Shown: positions 11,797 through 24,962, counted from the first letter of the stretch. The stretch: 64,000 nucleotides of DNA from Pontederia crassipes (GCA_030549335.1 CM060188.1:11532001-11596000); one strand, 5' to 3'. Notes: a model not told the origin generated them from the letters alone. Numbers and translations: made by a program.

Positions 11797-12569
11797 ATTG
11801 GTCGGAACACACTTCGACCGAGCTGATACAATTTCGACCCGGCCTAGCCGGGTCGGGTCACTCATTTTTTCATTTTTTTGGCTATATCATTAAAATTAGG
11901 AAAATAAAAAATAATTTTTTTAAAAAAACATGGGTCATATTTGTTATAATAAAAATATAAAAAATTATATTACACATTTTAACTACCTCACAAAATTTTA
12001 TAAAAATATTAGTTAAATATTACACATTTTATAATTATAGTTAAATGTGTAATATAATTATGAAATTTAACTACATGATTAAATATTTAACTATATAATA
12101 AAAAACAAAAAAAGTGCTCATCGAGCTCGTGCCCAGCATCTTGCTAGGCAACTCGACATTGTTTGGCCCGAGCTTGGCTAGGCGGTACGAGTATCCATCT
12201 ATACCTCAAAGGCCGATGACGTGAATGTATGCGTGTGCATGTACAAGCACTCAAAAACTAAAACCAATATACAATCGTATCACATGATGTCATGACAACT
12301 TCAACAATTTGTTGACTATTCCTAGAAGATTTCGAGTTCCCTTTTTTTACTTAAACTGATTAGGGCTACCCTACAAAATCTCCTCCAAGCCCAAAAGGTG
12401 ATGCATCTTCTTTCATTAAAAAGCTATTGGATCTTTTGTCTATCTTTTCAATTCTATCAAGTACAACATAATCTTTATATTAACTTTTTGAATAATATTT
12501 TATTATATTTTTTATGTTATTATTTATCGATGTTAAAAAATGAATCCTCATCAAAATCAATTATTTTAT
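11797..12569. other. AT-rich spacer with GC islands, nothing recognised
   Basis: Holds a GC-rich stretch near 11,810-11,860 (CGGCCTAGCCGGGTCGGGTC) and another near 12,115-12,200. Both resemble worn transposon ends, but I could not pair them into an element. Confidence 0.3.
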
Positions 12570-13450
12570 CAAAATATAAATTTGTTAATTATTTTATCAT
12601 GACATGTGATAGTGAACCCACTTTGCTTTCGCAACCTCTCAAATTTTGATAATTACCAAAATGTCATGGTCTTCTGAAAAATAATAGGGGATTAAAATAG
12701 AAAGGCACTTAAGAAGCTTGATGGAATTATTGTGTATTCCAATAATTCAGTAAAATTCATTTCCTCCAGTAATCATTTGCTTAGTGCAAAAATACTTTTT
12801 ATGTGAATAATTGCAGTTGGAAAAATGAAAACTAATTACAGCATCTATAAAATTTTCATATACTGATCAAAACTTGAACTCTAATTACATAAGTCAATGA
12901 GCTCCATATTTGAGTCAAAATTATGTTTTCACCCTTTAGTTATGCACAAAAATTAGTAAGAAACTACATCGAATATTTCAAATAACCAAAGAGTGGATTA
13001 AACAAGCAATTTATAAATCAGGTCAAACCCAAATTTCTCATTCAAAATGGTCAAACCCAAGTTCATAATAATAATATTTTGTATTCATTTATCATTGGAT
13101 AGATTCCATGCTTCCTACCATAGTTCAAATGGAGTCCCAAAAGTTGCTACATATTTAAAAATGAATTTGTGAGAATGTTCAACATGGCAAATGAGCTCAT
13201 TTCCTTGATCAAATGACGCTTCATTATGATCAAATCGTTCTTCAAATCCCTATATTTTTAATAAAAAGCAAATAGATAGAAGAGAAATAGATGAGAAATA
13301 TGCCAATAAGACAATTCAATTGGCACAAAATAACAATTAACTGGACAACAAAGTTATTGTTTGCACATTTTAGTTCAATCAAAACCAATGGACATCAATA
13401 TTAATTCAACAAGAATTTCTACAAAGTTTTAGCATAAGAATTGAAAGCAT
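12570..13450. repeat. Diverged duplicate block C1
   Basis: Runs in parallel with 16,880-17,540. Shared strings include TTATTTTATCATGACATGT, ATGTGAATAATTGCAGTT, CTCCATATTTGAGTCAAAAT and TCAACAAGAATTTC, with indels. No reading frame survives. In the second copy the block runs into antisense Copia pol, so this is probably worn internal or flanking sequence of the same fossil family. Confidence 0.6.
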
Positions 13451-14249
13451 GTGTCAAAATAAAAAAAAAAACATTGATCGAACCTTAGAGAACATGTTCA
13501 TAAATTTTATAGGCAAGTTTTCTCTCCGGCATTCCATTCTATGGAATACGATAATAAAATGCTTCGCTTTTCTTGGGCACTCCTCCAATTTGAAGCCAAC
13601 AAACACAACTAGTAGCAACCCATTTTAGGAATGATAAATTCAAACATTTACATTTGGCTATAAAAGTTAAGAAACAATGAACCCAAATCTTTTTTTCTTT
13701 TTTTTCATTTTTTGTTTTTCATTTTTGTTTTTCATTTTTTCTCTTTTTTTGAATACTTACTTTAACACTAAATCGAGCAAATGATTTCTTGCATTAGAAG
13801 GATGGAAGAGAACTTGACCAGTACCTAGGGTATTAGATTTTTGAGTATTTTCCTTGGTGACTTTTTTCCTTAATAGTTTATTGAGTTCGTTCACTTCGAG
13901 ACTTATTGGAACGTTCTATTTTTTTCCTTTTTTGAGTTAAATTGATTTGCTTTATAAAATCTCCTCCCCACCTCCCGTACCCAATACTTTATTTATAAAA
14001 TTTGTTAAATTATTCACCTATCCTTTTCAAAATAACTAGTCCTAAATCTCGTGTGACGCACGGTTGACGAATATTACAAATAATATAGAATATATAATTG
14101 GAATATTATAATTTATAATAATTATCAAAATTTTATTTACACTTGTATAATAATTTATAAAAGTGAAGTACTATAATACTTTATTATAAATTATATTCAC
14201 ATTTACATTATTATTTATTGTATATTTTATTATAATATTATTTACCTTT
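13451..14249. other. AT-rich spacer with a T-rich tract
   Basis: Contains a T-rich stretch at about 13,690-13,750 built from TTTTTCATTTTTG-like pieces. I see no gene or element boundary. Confidence 0.4.
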
Positions 14250-15330
14250 ACATTATCTTTTAGAAAGGAAATTTTATTTATTGAATTATACTCAAATTGA
14301 AAAAAAGAAATGTTAATCTTAATTTGACTAAAATTCAATTATTTATTGTAAATTATTTTTTATTTCCAAAATAACAAATTAGCTTTTAAAATGGAATTAT
14401 TTTTACATTAGCTTTTAGAAAGAAAATATTATTTTATTTTAATCATAATCAAATTGATAAAATAAAATATTAATCTTAAATTGACTCAAAGTGAATTATT
14501 TATTTTAATTTATTTTATAATTCCGAAAATAACAAATTTACTTTTAAAAAGGAATTAAGATTTCTTTCAATCATACACAAATTCATAAACAAACAAAGAT
14601 AAATCTTAATTTGACTCAAATTGAACTATTTGTTTTAAATTATTTCTTATTCCTAAACTAAAATTATCTTTTAAAAACAATTATTATTTTCTTTTAGAAA
14701 CAAAATATTTTTTATACTAATCATACTCAAATTAATAAAAAGTAAAGATTAATCTTAATTTAACTCAAATTTAATTATTTATTTTAAATTACTTTTAAAT
14801 TCCTAAAATAATAGATTATATTTTAGAAATAAATTATTTATATTTGTACATTATTTTTTAGAAAGAATATATTATTTATCTTAATCATTTCCCAAACTGA
14901 TACAAAAAAAATATTAATCTTAATTTGACACAAATTGAATTACTCATTCTAAATCGTTTTAAATTCTGAAAATAACAAATTATCTTTTACGAAAGGAATT
15001 ATTTTTTCATGTAATCATATTCAAATTGATAAAAAAAGAAAGACTAATCTTATTTTAACTCAAACTAAATTATTTATTTTAAATTTCCAAAAATCATAAA
15101 TTATATTTTAAATAAGAATTCTTATTTACTTGCATATTATCTTTTATGAAATAAAATTATTATTTATTTTAATCATACTCCAATTTGTAAAATGAAATTA
15201 TTAATTTTAATTTCACGCAATGACTTATTTATTTCAAATTATTTTTTAATTCCGAAAATAACAAATTATCTTTTTAAAAGATATTATTTTTACTTGTACA
15301 TGTTCTTTAAGAAAGATGATATTATTTATT
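14250..15330. repeat. Diverged tandem array, ~150-bp AT-rich units
   Basis: About seven units, each containing in order TTATCTTTTAGAAAG, TTTAATCATACTCAAATTGA, TTAATCTTAATTTGACTCAA, ATTATTTATTTTAAATTA, and CCGAAAATAACAAATTATC. Landmarks recur near 14,254, 14,409, 14,685, 14,850, 15,137 and 15,300, giving periods of about 130-165 bp. The units are well diverged from one another, so the array is old. Confidence 0.75.
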
Positions 15331-16683
15331 TAATAATTATCATATTCTTGAATCCACTATATATGTCCTAATCATGATAGTTTATATATAACTATGTTAT
15401 TATTATTTATAGATTTGGTGTCATTACTAATTAATTGATTTTTCCCAATGCAATCTGAAAATAATATGGGATCGTATTGAATTTTCTATAATTAGAATTA
15501 TAACAATTATAATCCTCAACAAATTATAATTCTTGACTACCAAAACTCTTACTTAGTCACACAAACTTTTTCTCTGGTAAAAGAAAACTTTTTTTCATAT
15601 ATCATATGTTATATTAATTATTAGTTTTAGAACTCCTACCCTTTCTCAAATTAAATATTTGTATATTTCTATTTAAGCAATTAATTTGAATTAATTGTAT
15701 TACTCTCTCCCTCTCTCATTTTTAATTTTTAAAATAATAAATCTCATAAATATATTAATTTAACTTATTTAACAAATTTTATAGGGTTAGTTTTATCTTT
15801 TATATTAAAATTTGTTCGTATATCATATCTTATATTAATTTTTAGTTTTAAAACTCCTACTCTGATACCTTATTTAACAATTCTAGGCTTAATTTTATGC
15901 AAACTCATCATATATTATTACCTTATTTAACAAATCTCATAACATTAATTTTATATTATTACCTTATTTAACAATCCTCATTAGATTAGGTTTAACTTTT
16001 AGATTTATATCATTGTGTGTGTGTGCGCGCGTGCGTGATTTTTTATATTAACTTTTTATCTATTTTTAATTTTTTTTTCCTTTTTTTAATGTTATCATTG
16101 ACCTACTACAAAAAATAAATCTCCTCAAAATCAAAATGTTTTACATTTAAATATTAAATATTATTTTATTATTATTGCATTTGAAAATGGAATCGCGGTT
16201 TCTCCTAAGTTTTTTGTGTATAGTTAAATTGACAGATTAGTTTAAGTGTATTTGTATAGAGTGAAACGTAATAATGAGAAATTAAGAAATTGATGTGATA
16301 GGAAAAAAATAATATGACAATGAATTTATGTGAATTTTGAATTAAAAATAATTATTATAATGATAAAGTATAATTTTATTATTAATTAAAATAAAATTAT
16401 AAAATATTTTTTATGAAAAAATTTATTTAAAAAATATATTAATTAAATATAAAAATTTATTTTTAAAATTAATTATATTTAATGAAATATTAAAAAACTT
16501 TAATGAAATAATAAGTAATAATTAATATTATATTAATACTTTATTAAAATTATTTTATGTCTATGAAATAATTTATTTTATGAAGGATATGGTGTGAGAG
16601 AAAAGAAAAAGAAAAAAATAAATTTAAAAAAGTAACCACGTAAAAAATTAGAAATAACTCCCGATTTCACCAAAAAGTGGAAC
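15331..16683. other. AT-rich non-coding region with small repeats
   Basis: Small internal repeats are visible: TTATATTAATTATTAGTTTTAG near 15,610 recurs near 15,830, and ATTACCTTATTTAACAA recurs near 15,920-15,975. A GT/GC dinucleotide stretch lies near 16,014-16,036. No gene is seen. Confidence 0.4.
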
Positions 16684-16731
16684 CGAAATGGGTGGAACCA
16701 GGGTCACGTGACCCTGGTTCCACCCATTTCG
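16684..16731. repeat. Perfect 48-bp palindrome centred on CACGTG
   Basis: The halves CGAAATGGGTGG-AACCAGGGTCAC and its exact complement abut with no spacer; the centre lies between 16,707 and 16,708. The flanks are also GC-rich (to ~16,790) in an otherwise AT-rich neighbourhood. No loop separates the arms, so it could form a cruciform. It may be the head-to-head join of two element ends, but I could not identify the element. Confidence 0.9.
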
Positions 16732-16879
16732 TTCCCGCGAAACTCGGTTCCCGACGGGTGTTTGACAAATTTGAACATAACAAGGGCGTGGTTTCGCCCC
16801 GATTCCGCAAACAAAGGCCCCTATGAATTATGACCATAATTTAGAATTAAATTTTTTGTATCTTCAATAACTTTAATTA
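16732..16879. other. GC-rich flank resembling a transposon end
   Basis: On the minus strand the stretch near 16,750-16,815 begins GGGGCCTTTGTTTGCGGAAT, the kind of end seen in plant PIF/Harbinger or hAT-derived MITEs. A possible partner (GGAATCGCGGTTTCTCC) lies near 16,188. The pairing is weak and the call tentative. Confidence 0.3.
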
Positions 16880-17540
16880 GAATATAAGTTCATTAGTTAT
16901 TTTATCATGACATGTCTTTCCATCCACTCAAATATCTCATATCCTCTAATGATCTCTAAGTTTTTTTTATGTGAATAATTGCAGTTAATTACAACCTCTA
17001 TAGAGGTTTCATATCTTAATCGAAACCCGAATTCTAATTATATAAGTGGATGGACTCCATATTTGAGTCAAAATGCCATTTATGCACTATATTAACACAA
17101 TTTATGCCAAAGTTATTCAAAAACCAATTTTCTCTCTCAAAAAGGTCAAACATAATTTTATAAAATATAATAATATTTTGTATTTATTTAACTCTCATTG
17201 GCTGGATTCCACTCTTCCTGTCACTAGAGTCCAAAGAGCTGCCAAATTGCCAAATTGTAACAAATGAATTTATGTGGATGCCCAACATGGCAAATAAAAC
17301 CCATTTCAAGCAAATGATGCTCGATTCTGATCAAATTATTTTTCAAATCCATATACTTTTTACAGACATAAGAGAATTAGATGAGAAAGATGTCAATAAG
17401 ATCATTCAACTGTCACAAAATAACAACCAACTAAACGAGTTGTGATTGCATATTTCAACCCAGTCAATACCAGTGGACACTAACATTATCTCAACAAGAA
17501 TTTCGATGAAAGTAGGAAATTTTACAAAGTTTCATTTGAT
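16880..17540. repeat. Diverged duplicate block C2
   Basis: Second copy of the block at 12,570-13,450, in the same orientation and about 4.2 kb away. It runs directly into the antisense Copia fossil of copy B. No coding sequence survives in the block itself. Confidence 0.6.
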
Positions 17541-20206
17541 CTTGATCAATATGTCCAAGTCTGACATCCCAAATGTTAGCACTTTCATTCACATTAACAG
17601 ACGATATAAAAGAATAACTATCAACAATATATGCTACATTTAAAATATAGAAATCATTATTGAGAAAATCATTCTACATAGAAGAATATTGTCAAGACAT
17701 ATTCTCATTTGTTTTCTTTGGAAACTTATTACATAATCAAATTTGTCTAATGCTAACACATAAAGTAAATTTCGTCTAAAAGCTTAAACATATAGAACGT
17801 CGTGAAAATAAAAAATTTGATTGTTGTGAAATTCTAACTTGAACGTTCCAATGTCTTTAACTTCAACTCTTTCATTGTTTCCTGCACTTATTCAATGAAA
17901 TTCCATGAAGACCCTCTGATTCCTTATTACATGATCGGTGGCTCCCGAATCTGTAATTCACAAAAGATGAGTTTCAACAATTAAGACACATGTAAAGACA
18001 TAAGCAAATGAATCGTGGTTAGGACAAACCTTCTTAGTCTCAATGCAATGACGAGCGAAGTGATCACGTTTGTGACAATTGTAGCATTTCACTTTACTTA
18101 TGTATGCTTTGTCACCACGTTTTGGCCTTGGACTTTTTTTTGTCCAGTATCTTCGCTTAATTTATTTGCTTGCAACTTATGCGACCAATTTCTCTTGAAT
18201 TGGGAATAAACCATTTGTCCACCATTTATGGCTTGAAGGATCTCATCCTCCATTTCAATGTAGCGAGCAACTTGATCAAAAGTTTTTACACTTTCGTTGT
18301 ACATAAAGTTATAACACATGTGTTCCCAACTTCTAGAAAAAGAGTAGATTAGAACTTGCACCTGTTGCTCATCATTGAACACTTTCCCACATTCTTTAAT
18401 TTACAGATCATGTTAGACATCTTCTGGACATGCTCCCTCATCTTATGATTTAATCACTTCCGATAAGAGTTAAATTTGACCATGAGTATCTGGAGCTTGA
18501 TGGTCACGGTTATCCATACTTATTACGAAGCGTCGCCCATATTTCGAATATTGTCTTATAGATTTTGAATTCGCACAAGAGTGAATTTCTCATCGTGCTC
18601 AACAACGTAATGCGAGCAATATGATTCTTTTTGGACATATGCCTCTATGTCCATCTGACGTTGGGCGTTATTTTCAGGTGCGAGTTCTTTGACAACATGG
18701 TTAATGATATCTAAGACCTCTTATTCTTCTAAGAGATATTAGACCTTGCGGTGCCAAATATCATAATTATCATAATTGAACTTTTTATTCTTGTTTAGGT
18801 CAGCAATGATTGTTTTGGACGTCATGATCTAGTTTGGTCACAAAAATAAGAGAAATCTTATAATTTGTCCGCAAAAATATAAATAATGAAATAATAATAC
18901 TCATGAAGTAGTGACATCAAGAGGTTGTTATACTCGCACTCATCTTCCACTATCTCTAAGAGATATTATCATTAATTATTTATCACTGCGACAAAATATT
19001 TGAATTTTCAATGAACACATGATTACAGACTTTCTACTCTATACATTTTGAATCAACTTATAATTCAAAATCACCAAAATTTATTTTGTGTGACGCACCA
19101 AATTATTTTTAATGACTAGGACAATCAGGAGTAATGCAACGGGGCTCTTTCCTGAGGGGTGCCAATTAAATAACTGCACACTACTCTTCACCTCGGTATC
19201 ACATCAGAAAAAATTGTGCTATCATTGTCACACATTAACCATATTTCTGAAGACTGCCTCAGCCATGCTCCAGGCCAATTCCTCGAAACCTTTCTAGACA
19301 TGTATATCGGGTCATGCACCACTCATTATTGTGACCATATTTGAATCTCAATGTGTCTTAGTCATATAAAAGATCTTTAATTACATATAGTTTATATAAT
19401 TAGACCAACTAATTATTCTTTATTATATGCTTGCATGAAATATTGATTTCAGCGCATAACAAAAAATAATGTTATCTTACATGTTAATTAATTCTCACAA
19501 AAAAATAATTTAATTTATTTAATTTTTCAAAGCAAAACAATTTTAGGCAAAGTTATCATGCTTAACAAAATTGGACATACTAATTTTGAATTCAAATTCA
19601 AATTTCAAAATTTTCAAAATGCCTTCCATAATTTAATTTAGATCACAAGAATATCATTATGACATACATATATGACGATATTTATTTCACTCCTAATAAC
19701 ACATTTATTAGGCATAATTTGTGATTGACATGCAAATCTAAATAATTTAACTATTGCACTAAATCAACAAATGATTTTCTTTTAATGGCATTAAATTGCA
19801 TGCAATATTTAAGAAAATTTTTTTAAGGAAAATATGTATTTTTTTCTAATTTTCTAAAATTTTGAAATAAATATTTTCTTATTATTTTAATATTTAGGTG
19901 AAAATAAAAAAAAAAGAAAAACTATTTGTTGGGCCTCTCAGGCGGCCCAGCTGCCAATTGATATGCCCAACAGGTCTTGTGCCTATTAACTGCAACACAT
20001 TTTCAAAAAAAATCAAAACAATTGTAAAAAGTATTTAAAAATTAGAAAAAAATATTATGATCTAGATTCATCCATAATATATTTTTTTATGACCGTCCCA
20101 CGATTGTAGTCATACAATTGAGATATGTAAATCCTAAAAATAATAATAAATGTATTTTTCAGCGCAATCATGAGTTCAAGAAAAAAAATTAAAAAATCTC
20201 TGTTAC

Positions 20207-20219
20207 CAATGTAGGATTT
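20207..20219 (-). other. Primer-binding site, copy B
   Basis: On the minus strand TTGGTAACAGAGA follows the LTR end TACA. It is one change from the usual TTGGTATCAGAG initiator tRNA-Met primer site. Confidence 0.7.
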
Positions 20220-20456
20220 ATAACATATATAAATCATAGAGGTTGCAGAATAACTCTTACAACGAAAATGGATCACGGGGACTTTTCTATGAATACTTGA
20301 CGAACGCACTTGTACCTCGAGATTGAGGACTGAATCTCGGGGGGAAGGGAACATTTTCGTATAGCACAAGTACCTCTAGATGAACCTACACAAAAGCATG
20401 CCTTGGACTTTTGGTATTGGTCTCTTTTTATAGGCGAGGAGGCATATCACACGCAC

Positions 20457-20605
20457 ACTAATGCTGATTGTGCATCGTGCGATACGTGTGATTGCGTATA
20501 TCATGCATCATTAATGTTGATTGTGCATCATGTGATATGTGTGATCGTCCATATCACATGCCACTAATGTTGATTAGGCATCACGCGATATGCGTCTTGC
20601 GGGTA
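20457..20605 (-). repeat. Tandem U3 units in the Copia LTR, copy B
   Basis: Nearly three units of about 54 bp, each with the core TTGATTGTGCATCA-x-G(C/T)GATA-x-GTGTGATTG and ending near ATATCAC. They lie upstream of the LTR TATA box on the minus strand. Such U3 repeats usually act as enhancer modules in plant LTRs; that role is inferred. Confidence 0.65.
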
Positions 20606-20642
20606 GAGATTAGGGTTTTATATGCAAGGCATTGGCATTGTC

Positions 20643-21313
20643 ACCTCTTGAAGCGGAACTCCATGGAATCCTCGCTGGCCTTGATCACATTTGGGACCCA
20701 GGCGCCTAGCACATAATTCTCAAGTGTGATTGCTTGGATGCCACAAACCTTGCCTCCAACTACATCCTTATGGCCCCACATATCACTGACCTTGTTGCGG
20801 CCATCCACACACGCCTAACTCACTAGTGGGATGTCATCCTGCGGCATGTGCAACGTGAAGCAAACATGGGCATTGAATGACTCACTAAAAAGTCTTTTGG
20901 ACTAAGCGGCAGAAGCTCCACCCTCGTCTGGCCCCAAAGCTTGGGGTGTGTACTCTTTGGAGACATCATCGGCATCTCTGTGCCTAGTGCACCTGATTGA
21001 GAGCTTCTTTTCCTTTGTAGTTTGCATAGTTTTTATTTCTTGTAGCACTCTCCCGGGCCTCGACCTTTTCTTCCATCGAAAAAAAACTAGGTTCACGATT
21101 TGTGAAATGCAATTCACATCCAAAAGGTGAAGAGTATAATTTCATATATGTCTGTTATCATTTATTTCATTGCAATGTTTACTTATATTGTTATTTATAA
21201 ATTATAAAGTTATAATTATAATTGTAATATTATTTTCGGCGATGATTCCGTGCTATTTTGTGCTTTACACAAACATGGTTATGCCAGTGTTATGATTTAT
21301 GTACCTTGTGCTC
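20643..21313 (+). pseudogene. RNase H-like (RVT_3) fragment, copy B
   Basis: Homologous to 9173-9845. The plus strand keeps LEAELHGILAGLD (here SSLALITFGTQAP in another frame after a frame change), the CDCLDATNL strand and the HVQREANMGIE motif. It is truncated at the 5' side and carries stops and a frame change. The AT-rich tail is shared with copy A up to 21,313, where the two copies part. Confidence 0.65.
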
Positions 21314-22457
21314 CTAAAACTTGTGCTTTTACCTAATTCATAGAAATTTTCAAATAAATTAGATAGAACTATTAGCACCAAAAGGGGAGATTTGTCACAT
21401 GAAATTACTAAAACAAAGTAATCAATTAGTAAATGATGGAAAAAGGAAATATAGTCTCCACAAGATATCGTCGTAGCATGTCCTTCGTCTCCACAACGAT
21501 ATTGTCTTTTCTCGATGACGAATTCTTCAACTATTCATCAATGAGATTGTCTTTTCTCGATGATGAATTCTTCAATCGTTCATCAGTGATGTAGAAAGTG
21601 TCAATCATAGTATATGTCATTCGTCCAAACCCACCATGTCTCCATCACATAATCAAATTATGTGAGCTCCCTCTTTGAGGGCAGTTGTGAATCTTGTAAC
21701 TCTCTTTGATTGAATTTATAGTGAAGAAGAACGGAGGATAAAGTCTCCTCCTCTTTTCATGATTTTTGATAAAGTCTCCTCCTCTTTTCATGATTTTCTT
21801 TCAATATTCTATTTTTCTTTCAAACACAAATCGGTTGTAGAAATGAGGAAAATATATTATTATAATTTATTTTTGTATTTAATCATATAAACTTAATATA
21901 TAAATATACATATTAAGGATAAAATCATTTAAATAAAACTATTATGAAATTTTTCATTCCCATCTATTCTCATTACTCATGTCACGTTTAATTATTTTCT
22001 TTCCTTCTCTTACATTCCCTTTTCATCTTTTTCCTTCTTCTTTTTTTCCTTTCTCTTTCCCTTAATGCTTTTCCAAACAAACAAGCCCTTAGCGTTCCTA
22101 GTTTTTACCTTGTGCTATTAATCAACATAAATTTTGCATTAACCGGTTATTTTAATGGATGCTAATAACTCTGTTTTAGATACTCGATGTGCATGATTAT
22201 AGTGTATTTGATGCTTTTTTCCTCGAAATTGAAAAGCTAGGTTTCATGCTACTCAATCAAGAGTTATTGTACAAATTAGCTCACGATTGAATTCAAATTA
22301 AGATGATAATATATGGCTTCCATATGTTTTCTATTCATGATGTTTAATCCTTTTATAATCATATTATAGTTAATTATATGTTAATTTATAGGTAGTATGA
22401 TAAACCAAAATCATTCAACATGTGCCTGAACTGAACTAAACATGTGCCAAATCCAAA
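21314..22457. other. Intergenic AT-rich DNA with small tandem repeats
   Basis: Two short direct duplications are visible: TTGTCTTTTCTCGATGA-GAATTCTTCAA (about 21,502-21,580) and GATAAAGTCTCCTCCTCTTT (about 21,738 and 21,769). ACCAAAAGGGGAGATTTGT at about 21,379 looks like a Copia polypurine tract and LTR start, but no LTR pair is visible. No gene is seen. Confidence 0.4.
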
Positions 22458-22998
22458 GGTGTTCACGGGTCGGGTTTGACCCGACCCGTGTCCAAACCTG
22501 ACCTAACTCGGTCGAGTTTGGCTGGGTTAGGTTGGGTCGGGTTTCAAATTTTTTTGAGACTGGACCCGACCCGGCCCGGGCCGAGTTGGGTCGGGTCGGG
22601 TGGTCGGGTTATCCGACCACCTTTTTCTTTTTTTTTATTTTTAATACAAAAATGATATTTATTTTATTTTAAATATGAAATAAAGTATTTTTAGGTATAA
22701 AAAATATTATTTTAAATATCTACATATTATTATCTATTTAAAATACATTATTTTATATTTTTTTAAAAAAAATATATGGTATAAAACACTTAAATTAAAT
22801 AAAAAAATTATTTAAAATTTAAAAAAAAATAAAAAATTTGAGTTGGCGGGTCGGATCAAGTCAAATCGGGTTGGATTTTTTAAATATCTACATATTATTA
22901 GGTCGGGTCGAAGTCAGGTCCGACCCGACCTGACCCTTTTTTAGTCGGGTCTAATTGGATATCGGAGTTCACCGAGTCGATTCGACCCGGTGAACACC
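22458..22998. mobile_element. Short TIR element (MITE) with GGTGTTCAC ends
   Basis: Starts GGTGTTCACGGGTCGGG and ends CCCGGTGAACACC, an inverted repeat of about 12 bp or more. The ends are rich in GGGTCGGGT/ACCCGACCC runs and the core is AT-rich and non-coding. This layout is common for hAT-like MITEs in plants. No clear 8-bp target-site duplication is left. Confidence 0.65.
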
Positions 22999-24962
22999 CG
23001 TAGTCAAATTATTAAATTGTAGATAGATCTACATACTGTTTGAAACTGAATGCTTCTGAACTGACTTAGCAGCAGTGCAAGATGGTGTGCCGCAGCAACT
23101 CATGGCGCGACAATAGTAGCAACGCACGGCGCAGGCGACAGAAATTGCACAAAGACCCTTGCAGATCGAGAGAGAAATTGATAGAGGGCAGGATTGTTGG
23201 CTCCGAGTTCGAGGCTTATTGGCAGCGTTTTTTTTTATTTTCCCTTTTTTGACTTGAACTAAAAACCTCTTCCCACCCTTCAAATAAAAGGACCTTTCAA
23301 AATAATATAATTTTTTATATTAATTGTTTTTCTAATATATTTTCTTATTTAAATTACATTTTATTTTTTCTTAACTTATTTTAATATTATTATTGATCAG
23401 TCTTAAAAACATAAATACTATAAAAAATAATTATAAAAATATTTTTCTTTCGAAATATTAAATGTTATTTTTTATTAATATCTCGGTTTTCACACTTTAG
23501 TTTGACCTTTTTAAGATATAATCAGATGAGTATAACCAAGTTTAAATAATATTTTTAGCAAACTTTTAATAATAAATTTAATTTATAATATCATTTTATT
23601 AATTAACAAACTTATATATTATACTTATAATACTTATATTTTATTTAAACATATATTAAAATTAATTTATCACATCAATATTTTTAATTCATCATCATTA
23701 TTATACTCCATTCAAATACAAACCAAACTAATTTATCAAATCAATTAATCACAAAACTCAAAAGAACTCCTATTCTACTTTTCACACGCTACCTCACAAT
23801 TTTATGAATCCATAAGGTTATCATGTGAGTCTTGACCGAGCCTCTTCCTCTCGGTAGTGCTTGAGTTATGAGAATTTTTGCCAAAAATGTGATGAGAACT
23901 TACGTCTGAAATTCTATATGCCGGAGAACTCAAAGTTCTCAGTTCCAACGAGGGCTTCTGGTTTTTTTTCTTTTTTTTCTTTGAATTCTTTATTATATTT
24001 TAATTAATATTATTAATTACTATTTAATGATAATATTATTTGTTAAACTATTTTATATTATTTTAAATAATAATCAATTCAAATATTTTATTTATTAATA
24101 TATTATCATTCAACTTATAAAAAATTATTTTATTTAATATAAATATTTTGTGTAAATTATAATATTAATGACATATGAAAATAATATATTATATTATTAT
24201 TATTCTTCATAAATTATATATTATAATATTAATATAATTTTTTTTGTAAATTATAAATTGTATTATTAATATAATTTTTTCATAAAGTATTATTTTAGTT
24301 AGATAAAGATATAATATTTTAATTTACTATAATTTTATATTTTATAAAATAATAAATTATATCATTATTTTTTATTTTTTATTCGAACACCTATTAAAAT
24401 TTAATATCAAATTAATTTTTTAAATTCTCATCATTATATTTTTCATTCAAACATCAAACTTAAATTTTTATATCAAATCTATTAGTTCTCTAAAATTAAA
24501 AATTAAGAACAACCTTGAAGGCGGACTCATCCGTGAAACTCCAAGTCGGATATCGTACGGATGGGAATCTTTCTCGCAAATCTTTGGATCCACGTCAAGG
24601 CAAGGCCACGTGATGTTCGTCATCGACGACAAGCTGTTGCAATTCACTCTCCCAATCGAAATCAACTTCAATTTATTTTTCAAAATTCACTAATGAAAAT
24701 TTGAGTGAGAGCCCACCCACACCATAATTTAATTAGATAATAGACATCAGAATTTGATCCAGTTCGATTGCATTAGATGACACGATTCAATTTATTCCAT
24801 TCAACTTGAGATGTGCAAGGTGCAAGTATGACATCTTTTGTGCCGTTATTTCAATCGATAGTGTAGATGTTAAAAAAATTATGTATTTCATTCGTTGCTC
24901 ATCTGTTCATATTTCAGTTTTTAGTTGCTTATGTCCTTGTAACGATAGTTGTAAGTTTTGCG
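22999..24962. other. AT-rich intergenic region, no gene recognised
   Basis: Mostly AT-rich with poly-T and TAT runs. GC-richer islands at 23,040-23,230, 23,800-23,960 and 24,500-24,680 contain short open frames (one of 84 codons on the minus strand at 23,029-23,283 with several cysteines) that match no family I know. Confidence 0.4.

Larger units (their letters stand above)
17540..20606 (-). mobile_element. Old antisense Copia fossil, copy B (LTR to protease)
   Basis: On the minus strand: an LTR (about 20,606 down to 20,220) with a TATA box at 20,426-20,432, a primer site at 20,207-20,219, a leader, gag from near 18,825 (DEQQVQ...SWEHM and VARYIEMEDE motifs, typical Copia gag) to about 18,060, then a protease motif near 17,930-17,960 (a DSGATDHV-like sequence) and a pre-integrase remnant to about 17,560. 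Reverse transcriptase, RNase H and the second LTR are not seen. It is heavily broken, with many breaks. It is homologous to copy A and lacks both insertions found there, so it supplies the empty site for each. Confidence 0.8.

Noticed and set aside
14250-15330. CRISPR-like array
   Set aside because: The units are long, contiguous and diverged, with no identical short repeats separated by unique spacers; this is plant nuclear DNA.
23029-23283. Cysteine-containing 84-codon minus-strand frame
   Set aside because: The cysteines do not form a known small-peptide pattern, there is no signal peptide, and no splice or promoter signal supports it.
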